64,000 nt of DNA from assembly GCF_020880815.1 (NCBI RefSeq), contig NZ_JAJITD010000002.1, positions 496,001-560,000 of the forward strand, given 5' to 3'. Below are positions 55,907-64,000 of this stretch, piece after piece (the first letter of the stretch is position 1; the number at the start of each line of letters is the position of its first letter). Under the pieces are notes generated by a model. It searched no databases, was not told the origin of the DNA, and worked only from the letters and a program-made list of their open reading frames with translations. The stretch is from Paraburkholderia sejongensis (GTDB lineage Bacteria > Pseudomonadota > Gammaproteobacteria > Burkholderiales > Burkholderiaceae). Made by a program: the position numbers and the translations under genes.

Positions 55907-56119
55907 GTTGTCTCCTCACGTCGGGTTGTCGTTTTGATGATGCCGATGTGCGACCGCTGCGTTAGCGCAGTCGATCCGCCGGTCGCGCCGGGCGGCCCGG
56001 CGCGCCAGTCAGTGTAGCCGCGCGCGTGGAGGCGGCGGCATCGGGCGAAACCCTTTCGCGCAGCTGTCGCCGCGACGTTGCGACGCGAGCGCGAGAACGC
56101 CCGCCCTCGCGCTCAACCG

Positions 56120-57103
56120 TTAATCGAGCGGCGCAATGCTCTGTTCGATCGCCCCGAAAATCGACTTGCCCGCTTCGTCGAACATCTCGATCTTCACGAC
56201 GTCGCCATATTTCATGAACTCCGTCTGCGGCGCGCCGTGCTCGATCGTTTCGAGGCAGCGCTTTTCAGCGATGCAGCAGTAGCCGCGCTTCGCATCCTTG
56301 TTCGACACCGTGCCCGAACCGACGATCGCACCGGCCCGCAGATTGCGCGTCTTCGCCGCGTGCGCAATCAGTTGCCCGAAGTGAAACACCATGTCGGTGC
56401 CGGCGTCCGGCTGGCCGACCTTGCGGCCGTTCCAGTGAACGATCATCGGCCGATGCACGCGGCCTTCGCGCCAGAACTCGCCGAGTTCGTCCGGCGTGAC
56501 CGCGACCGGCGCGAACGAGCTGGCCGGCTTGCTCTGGAAGAAGCCGAAGCCCTTCGCGAGTTCGGCGGGGATCAGGTTGCGCAGCGATACGTCGTTGACC
56601 AGCGTGATCAGACGCACGCTCTTTAACGCCTGCTCGGGCGTGGCGCCCATCGGCACGTCGCCGGTGACGACCGCGACTTCGGCCTCGAAGTCGATCCCGT
56701 ACTCTTCCGACGCGCACAGCACGTCGTCGCGCGGACCGATGAAGTCGTCGCTGCCGCCCTGGTACATCAGCGGATCGGTCCAGAATTCCGCCGGCATCTC
56801 CGCGCCGCGCGCGCGCCGCACCAGCTCGACGTGGTTCACGTACGACGAGCCGTCGGCCCACTGGAACGCGCGCGGCAGCGGCGCCATGCAGTCCTTCGCG
56901 TCGAACGAAAAACTGTTGCGGGCGCGGCCCTGGTTGAGCGCTTCGTAAAGGTCTTGCAGTTGCGGCGCATAGAAGGCCCAGTCGTCGAGCACGCGCTGCA
57001 GCGTGGGCGCGATCGCGTCGGCGATGGCCGCGGTATGCAGGTCGCGGGACACGACGATCAGTTGACCGTCGCGCGTGCCGTCCTTCAGCGAGGCAAGTTT
57101 CAT
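56120..57103 (-). CDS. Fumarylacetoacetate hydrolase family protein
   Basis: FAH-fold enzyme of 327 residues. The metal-binding region is EEYGIDFEAEVAVVTGDVPM, with FFQSKPASSFAPVAVTPDEL and AGAIVGSGTVSNKDAKRGYC as further family motifs. Likely activities are fumarylacetoacetate hydrolysis (tyrosine/homogentisate path) or a related beta-diketone cleavage. It is divergent from an IclR regulator with a 213-bp gap, the usual layout of a locally controlled catabolic gene. Confidence 0.9.
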   Translation of the reverse strand: MKLASLKDGTRDGQLIVVSRDLHTAAIADAIAPTLQRVLDDWAFYAPQLQDLYEALNQGRARNSFSFDAKDCMAPLPRAFQWADGSSYVNHVELVRRARGAEMPAEFWTDPLMYQGGSDDFIGPRDDVLCASEEYGIDFEAEVAVVTGDVPMGATPEQALKSVRLITLVNDVSLRNLIPAELAKGFGFFQSKPASSFAPVAVTPDELGEFWREGRVHRPMIVHWNGRKVGQPDAGTDMVFHFGQLIAHAAKTRNLRAGAIVGSGTVSNKDAKRGYCCIAEKRCLETIEHGAPQTEFMKYGDVVKIEMFDEAGKSIFGAIEQSIAPLD

Positions 57104-57316
57104 AGAGCTGTGAACCGTGGGTTAGTGACGATGGAAGGAATCTATTCTACGATGGTGAATCGGCGCGGCGCCAACCCGGGCGCGCAGCATGCGGGGTCTG
57201 CCGCGTACTCGAACGCGCGGCGCGCGAGCCACGCCCGCCGCCAACGTCGCCGTCCCGGCACCGACCGCAACCGCGCCATTACCGATCACCGAACGCGCCG
57301 CCCGCGCCCTTTGCCC

Positions 57317-58261
57317 ATGTCCGCCAACGCCCGCTCCGGCACGCTCCGCTCCCGCACCGCTCACGCGTCCGCTTCCGCGAACGACCCGCTCGATAACGTC
57401 GGGACCGCCGATACCGCCGACACCGATACCGGCGCCGACGACGAAGCGCTCGAAGCCGGCGAGGAAAAACTGCGTTCGGGCATCCAGTCGATCGAAGTCG
57501 GTTTCCGGCTGCTCGACGTGCTGACCCGCGAACCGCGCGCGATGATGCTGCGCGACCTCGCGCAACGCGCCGGCATGAGTCCGGCGAAGGCGCATCGCTA
57601 TCTGGTGAGTTTTCTGCGCCTCGGCGTGGTCGCGCAGGATCCGCTGTCGGGCCGCTACGAACTCGGCGGCTTCGCGTTGCAGTTGGGGCTGGCGCGGCTC
57701 GCGCGCGTCGACGGCGTATCGCTCGCGCGGATCGCGCTCGCGCAATTGCGCGACCAGCTCGATCTGACCGTCGGCATCGCGGTATGGGGCAATCAGGGCC
57801 CGACGATGGTGCACTGGATGGAGTCGAGCTATCCGGCCAAGGCATCGCTGAAACTCGGCGACGTGATGCCGCTGCTCAGTTCGGCCACCGGTCTGCTGTT
57901 CGCCGCCTATCTGCCGGCCGGCCAGACCGCCGCGATGCTCGAACGCGAACTGGCCGACTCGCGCCGCTCGTCGTACAGCGGGGCGCCGCGCACGCGCGAG
58001 GACGTCGAGCGCGTGCTTGCCGGGGTGCGCGAACATCAGGCGGCGCGCGTCGAAGGGATGCTGCTGCCGACCATCCACGCGTTCTGTATGCCGGTGTTCG
58101 ACTCGACCGGTGCGCTCGCGCTCGGCCTCGTCGCGCTCGGCCATGAAGGCGCGTTCGATATCCGCTGGGGCGGTGAAATCGATACCGCGCTGCGCGAATG
58201 CGCGCAAAAACTGTCGTACGAACTCGGCTATAGCGCGACGCCGCGTGGCGCGAACGATTAA
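57317..58261 (+). CDS. IclR family transcriptional regulator
   Basis: A 314-residue regulator with winged HTH (LLDVLTREPRAMMLRDLAQR, AGMSPAKAHRYLVSFLRLGV) at about 65-120, and the IclR effector domain (ATGLLFAAYLPAGQTAAMLE, CMPVFDSTGALALGLVALGH). The first 55 or so residues are a low-complexity acidic/Thr/Ala extension not usual in the family. The ATG at 57317 was chosen; the frame is open further upstream across the promoter region. Divergent from the FAH-family gene, its probable target. Confidence 0.88.
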   Translation: MSANARSGTLRSRTAHASASANDPLDNVGTADTADTDTGADDEALEAGEEKLRSGIQSIEVGFRLLDVLTREPRAMMLRDLAQRAGMSPAKAHRYLVSFLRLGVVAQDPLSGRYELGGFALQLGLARLARVDGVSLARIALAQLRDQLDLTVGIAVWGNQGPTMVHWMESSYPAKASLKLGDVMPLLSSATGLLFAAYLPAGQTAAMLERELADSRRSSYSGAPRTREDVERVLAGVREHQAARVEGMLLPTIHAFCMPVFDSTGALALGLVALGHEGAFDIRWGGEIDTALRECAQKLSYELGYSATPRGAND

Positions 58262-58302
58262 GACTCAGCACCGCTCTCACGCACACCCACCCCCGAGCAC
58301 CG

Positions 58303-59703
58303 ATGGACTTTGCTTCCGCGACCCGCCGCCCCGATTCGCAGCCGCCTGCCGACAACGGGCCGGGCCGCACGTCGCGCACTCGGCGGACGCGGCGCGCATG
58401 GCGCGCCGGGCGCTGGCTCGCGGTGCTCGCCGTGGTCGCGGTGTCACACTGGATCGCCGCGCAATGGTTCGAGCGCAATCGCATGAATCTCAATCCGGCC
58501 GAGCATCAGCGCGTGCCGGTGCAGATCAAGCTGTTGACGCCCGAGCGGGTCGAGCGTCAGCAACAGCCTGCCGCCGCGCCACCGCAGCCGCCGGCGCCGG
58601 TGCACAAGCCCGCGGCGCCGCGACCGCATGAGCAGCACGTGCTGAGCGCGTTACAGCCGGCGAAACCGGATCAGCCCGCGGCTACGCCTGCGTCGGAAGC
58701 GGCAGCGAGTGCGCCTCTCGCCGCGAGCGGCGCGAACGCGGCCGCCGCCGCTGCTGCGAACGCCAACGGCAATGGCGCGAGCACGCCCGCCGCGGCCAGC
58801 GCACCGCAAGCTTCGAAGGGCGTGAAGTTCTCGGTGCCGCCGTCGGCGGACCTCGAATACGACACGTTCTACAACGGCGTGCGCAATCCGCCCGGCACGA
58901 TCCATTGGGCGAGCAATGCACAGGGCTACGAAATGATCGTGTCGGTGCCGGTGCCGTTCGTTGGGCCGTTCGTGTATTCGAGCCGCGGCGGCATCGACGC
59001 ATTCGGTCTCGCGCCGGCGCAGTACAGCGAAAAGCGCGGCCGTCGCGCGGAAGACATCGCGATCTTCAATCGCAACGACAGGAAAATCGCCTTCACGCGC
59101 ACGCCGGCCACGCTGCCGCTGCCCGACGGCGCGCAGGACCGCTTCAGCGTCGTGATGCAGCTCGCCAGCCTCGTGCGCGGCGACCCGGGCGCGTACACAC
59201 CCGGCGTCACCCGGGAGTTTTTCGTCGTCGATAACGATAGCGGCGAGAACTGGCCGATCGAGACGATCGGCGACGAAACGATCCGCGCGGCGCAGGGCTA
59301 TCTGCAGGCGCGTCATTTCAAACGGCTGCCGCGTCATGAAGGCGATCAGCGCCGCATCGACGTGTGGCTCGCGCCGTCGCTCGGCTGGCTGCCCGCGCGC
59401 ATTTTGCAGACCGAGCCCAATGGTACGCAGTTCGAACTGGTATGGCGCGGCAAGCTCGAACTCGATAGCGCGATGCCCTCTGACGGTGCAAACGGCGGCG
59501 CGACGCCGGGCGCGGCCGCGCCTGCGGTGCCCGCGCCGGCAGCTCCCGCACCGGCTACTCCTGCTACTCCTGCTACTGCAACACCGGGAAACGCTTCCAC
59601 TCCATCATCGGCCCCGCCCCCAGCCGACGCATCGGCAGGAATACCCGACACCGCGCCCGCCGCGCCGGTCGGATCGACCGCGCGCAAAAATATCAATCTT
59701 TGA
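58303..59703 (+). CDS. DUF3108 domain protein
   Basis: A 466-residue envelope protein with an N-terminal membrane helix (about 30-50, RWLAVLAVVAVSHWIAAQWF), a Pro/Ala/Gln-rich linker (about 80-175) and a DUF3108 beta-rich domain (about 180-385; VPPSADLEYDTFYNGVRNPP, YSSRGGIDAFGLAPAQYSEK, IDVWLAPSLGWLPARILQTE). An Ala/Pro/Thr tail of about 80 residues follows, partly encoded by a 9-bp repeat. Function unknown. It lies 41 bp after the IclR gene on the same strand. Confidence 0.85.
   Translation: MDFASATRRPDSQPPADNGPGRTSRTRRTRRAWRAGRWLAVLAVVAVSHWIAAQWFERNRMNLNPAEHQRVPVQIKLLTPERVERQQQPAAAPPQPPAPVHKPAAPRPHEQHVLSALQPAKPDQPAATPASEAAASAPLAASGANAAAAAAANANGNGASTPAAASAPQASKGVKFSVPPSADLEYDTFYNGVRNPPGTIHWASNAQGYEMIVSVPVPFVGPFVYSSRGGIDAFGLAPAQYSEKRGRRAEDIAIFNRNDRKIAFTRTPATLPLPDGAQDRFSVVMQLASLVRGDPGAYTPGVTREFFVVDNDSGENWPIETIGDETIRAAQGYLQARHFKRLPRHEGDQRRIDVWLAPSLGWLPARILQTEPNGTQFELVWRGKLELDSAMPSDGANGGATPGAAAPAVPAPAAPAPATPATPATATPGNASTPSSAPPPADASAGIPDTAPAAPVGSTARKNINL
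59555..59578 (+). repeat. Short 9-bp tandem repeat in the DUF3108 gene
   Basis: Two exact copies of CTACTCCTG at 59555-59563 and 59564-59572, followed by a partial copy, encoding Ala-Thr-Pro units in the C-terminal tail. The unit is a multiple of three. Confidence 0.8.
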
Positions 59704-59923
59704 TATATCTTTCAAAACAGGCCTTGATTTCTGCGTCGAATCAGAGCCAAGCAAATCTTCGCAACTTCGGCGAAACTTCCCCTACAGCGCAGACTCGCAC
59801 GTCATTGCGGCACCCGCTCGCGCAAACGCGCGTATGAAACGACGCCGCTCGACGGCGCACCGAAAACAGCGCCAGCGCGGCATCACCGATCTTTTTCACT
59901 GCGTTTCCTTCAAAGGAGCCCGC

Positions 59924-60712
59924 ATGCAAGTGAACATCAACGGAATCGACACCCGCTATGTGCTGAGCAACGAAGGCGGCGGCCCGTGGCTGACGTTCAT
60001 CCACCAGTTGGGCGGCGATCTTTCTATCTGGGATCAGCTGGCCGGCTATTTCCGCGACGACTTCACGGTGCTGCGCTACGACGTGCGCGGCCACGGCCAG
60101 AGTGCGGTGGCGCGCGAGCCGTTCAGCATGGCCGATCTGTCCGACGATCTCGCCAAACTGCTCGATGCGCTCGGCGCGCCGACCACGCACCTGGTCGGCC
60201 TGTCGCTCGGCGGGATGATCGCGCAGCAATTCGCGCTGGACCACCCGGCGCGCGTCGATACGCTGACGATCGCCGACAGCACCGGCGGCACCCCGCCCGA
60301 AAACCGTGGGTTGTGGGACCAGCGCGCCCACACCGCGCGCAGCGACGGCATGGCCGCGCTGACGCCGTCCACGCTCGCGCGCTGGCTCACGCCCGACTTC
60401 CAGTCCGCGCACCCCGAAGCGGTCGAGCCGATTCGCGAAACCTTCGCCGCGACGCCGCCGGAGGGTTTCGCGATGGCATGCGAGGCGCTGCGCGACTTCG
60501 ACCTGCGCGGCAGGCACGGCGCGATCCGCTGTCCGACACTGACGGTGGCCGGCCGCCACGACACGGGCACGCCGCCTGCTGCTACTCAGGCGATAGCGGA
60601 AGCGATCGAAGGCGCCCGCTTCGAATTGCTCGACGCCGCGCATCTCGTGCCAATCGAGCAATCACAACGATTTGCCGCTTTGCTGGAATCGTTTCTCGAG
60701 CGGCGGGTCTAA
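59924..60712 (+). CDS. Alpha/beta hydrolase, 3-oxoadipate enol-lactonase-like
   Basis: A 262-residue hydrolase resembling PcaD. The oxyanion region is PWLTFIHQLGGDLSIWDQLA, the nucleophile Ser is in HLVGLSLGGMIAQQFALDHP, the acid is in VAGRHDTGTPP and the catalytic His is in LLDAAHLVPIEQ. PcaD hydrolyses 3-oxoadipate enol-lactone in the protocatechuate branch; no other pca gene is adjacent, so the substrate is uncertain. The SD AAAGGAG is 6 bp before the ATG. Confidence 0.85.
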   Translation: MQVNINGIDTRYVLSNEGGGPWLTFIHQLGGDLSIWDQLAGYFRDDFTVLRYDVRGHGQSAVAREPFSMADLSDDLAKLLDALGAPTTHLVGLSLGGMIAQQFALDHPARVDTLTIADSTGGTPPENRGLWDQRAHTARSDGMAALTPSTLARWLTPDFQSAHPEAVEPIRETFAATPPEGFAMACEALRDFDLRGRHGAIRCPTLTVAGRHDTGTPPAATQAIAEAIEGARFELLDAAHLVPIEQSQRFAALLESFLERRV

Positions 60713-60828
60713 CCGATAGGTCCGGAGCTTTACCTGCGTCGTCCGGACCCACCCCTTGAATTCCATCTCTCACGCTCCACCTATGTTGCATAAAAGGCAG
60801 GAGCCCAACGGAAATAAGGAGTGTCGCC

Positions 60829-61086
60829 ATGCAAATGATCTACAACAGCCCCAACTATTGTGTCGTCGAGTTTCCGCCGCAGGAAGGTCAACTGGCCATG
60901 CGCTCGGGTGGCTACGAGATCGTCGACAAGAACATGCAGCGCGAAATCTTCATCGACGGTGCAATGGCGGCAAATTTTCGCGAGCATGTGCAGAAGCTGA
61001 TCGAAGGCGAGCCGACGCTGGATGAGGTCGACGAGTTCCTCGGTCAGTTCGATAGTCTGATGCATCAACCGGTAATTCTGCATTAA
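60829..61086 (+). CDS. DUF3567 protein
   Basis: An 85-residue protein with YNSPNYCVVEFPPQEGQLAM and GYEIVDKNMQREIFIDGAMA, matching the betaproteobacterial DUF3567 family (BTH_I0359-like name not assigned). It is acidic with no membrane segment. Function unknown. Followed by a strong terminator. Confidence 0.83.
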   Translation: MQMIYNSPNYCVVEFPPQEGQLAMRSGGYEIVDKNMQREIFIDGAMAANFREHVQKLIEGEPTLDEVDEFLGQFDSLMHQPVILH

Positions 61087-61188
61087 GCGCAGGTAGTTCG
61101 CAGGTAGCTCGAACTGGCATTCTGGCGACATCGATCGACCGCCCCGCCGGCTCCGCCGGCGGTATTCCGCAAACGGTCGATCACTACA

Positions 61189-61223
61189 AACGGCCCAGCA
61201 GGTTTTTCACTTGCTGGGCCGTT
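61189..61223 (+). terminator. Intrinsic terminator after the DUF3567 gene
   Basis: A 12-bp stem (61189-61200 with 61212-61223) followed by a T-run (61222-61226). It starts 103 bp past the DUF3567 stop. It forms part of the 374-bp gene-free stretch 61087-61460, which also holds a GCCGG-rich inverted repeat near 61143-61162. Confidence 0.9.
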
Positions 61224-61413
61224 TTTCATTCGGCGCATTCTTCAGCGCGTTAAGATGCAAGCCGCGCACTTGTTTCAAGCGCGGGCCGCCCTTTTCACCC
61301 AGATCTCTGCGCACCGCCGGACCAGTCATTTTTACGGCCGATGCGTGTAACGCGTCGCGCCGCCGCCACGCCCCGAATCCCGCCCCAGCCCGGCGGATCC
61401 GCCCGTCAGCGGC

Positions 61414-61419
61414 TACAAT
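61414..61419 (+). promoter_or_regulatory. -10 box (GCTACAAT type) of split metH
   Basis: TACAAT preceded by GC, 42 bp before the first metH gene. No strong -35 is seen. I looked here for SAH or cobalamin riboswitch motifs and found none. Confidence 0.45.
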
Positions 61420-61460
61420 GACAGGTTTTCCGCCAACGTCGGCATACGCCCCCGTCCGCC

Positions 61461-62531
<1,071 letters not shown>

Positions 62532-62639
62532 GCGCGGCCATCGCCGCTCGGCCCAACGCCACGCACGCACGTCACGCAGCTCACGCCCGCCCGCGCACCT
62601 CGCACCCTTTAACGCACGCACCCGACTCGCACTCACGCC

Positions 62640-64000
<1,361 letters not shown>

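Noticed and set aside
61231..61460. SAH or cobalamin riboswitch upstream of metH
   Set aside because: Neither the SAH-riboswitch core nor a B12-box-like sequence could be found; only a terminator and a -10 box are visible.

Overview
The window is high-GC DNA (strong C/G third-position bias) with gene content and order typical of a Burkholderiaceae main chromosome, most likely Paraburkholderia or Burkholderia. Pointers are the betaproteobacterial cox cluster with a cytochrome c-bearing subunit II, GshA of the non-GshI type, an incomplete PTS, a split metH, PhaM and several small families (DUF2909, DUF2970, DUF2917, DUF3567) common in this group. I recognise no rRNA, tRNA, CRISPR array, insertion sequence, prophage or integrated island. 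This is core chromosome, and most of the novelty lies in regulatory DNA, repeats and domain fusions. The genus is inferred from content, not from a search.

1-8.8 kb: terminal oxidase locus, mostly on the minus strand. From upstream to downstream it holds a DUF2244 protein, ctaC (fused to cytochrome c and an OmpA-like domain), ctaD, a small assembly protein, ctaG, a DUF2970 protein, ctaE, a divergent DUF2909 protein, SURF1, a SCO/thioredoxin-like protein and heme A synthase (cut by the window edge). 8.8-18 kb: BioC-like methyltransferase, comF, trmL, macro-domain protein, gpsA, secB, grxC, rhodanese, gpmA, ctpA and a MoeB/ThiF-type enzyme.

18-26.5 kb: a phosphotransfer chain (EI, HPr, mannose-type EIIA) with no permease in the window, glutathione synthesis (gshA, gshB), and glnK-amtB with a sigma-54-like promoter and an NtrC-like palindrome. 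26.3-36 kb: ubiK, yifB/comM, a lipoprotein, a TlpA-like thioredoxin, then dctA-dctB-dctD (C4-dicarboxylate uptake and its two-component control) with a strong sigma-54 promoter, two upstream dyads and a 9-codon leader ORF, and a glycerophosphodiesterase.

36-43 kb: lipoate genes (lipA, lipB), DUF2917, a GcvA-like LysR regulator, DUF493, a D-amino acid aminotransferase, a D,D-carboxypeptidase, an alpha/beta hydrolase and a 2Fe-2S protein. 43-51 kb: VanZ-like protein, a four-gene MCE/Mla-type lipid transporter, birA-coaX with a 12-bp in-frame repeat in coaX, and rfaE2. 51-64 kb: diiron ferritin-like protein, PhaM, a catabolic group (enoyl-CoA hydratase, orphan substrate-binding protein, FAH-family hydrolase, divergent IclR regulator), a DUF3108 protein, an enol-lactonase-like hydrolase, DUF3567 and the two halves of split metH, the second running off the window.

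No clearly undescribed multi-gene system is present. The best leads are the dctA leader region, the 42-bp perfect palindrome between grxC and secB, the intergenic DnaA-box pair after yifB, the coaX minisatellite, and the OmpA-like tail on cytochrome oxidase subunit II.
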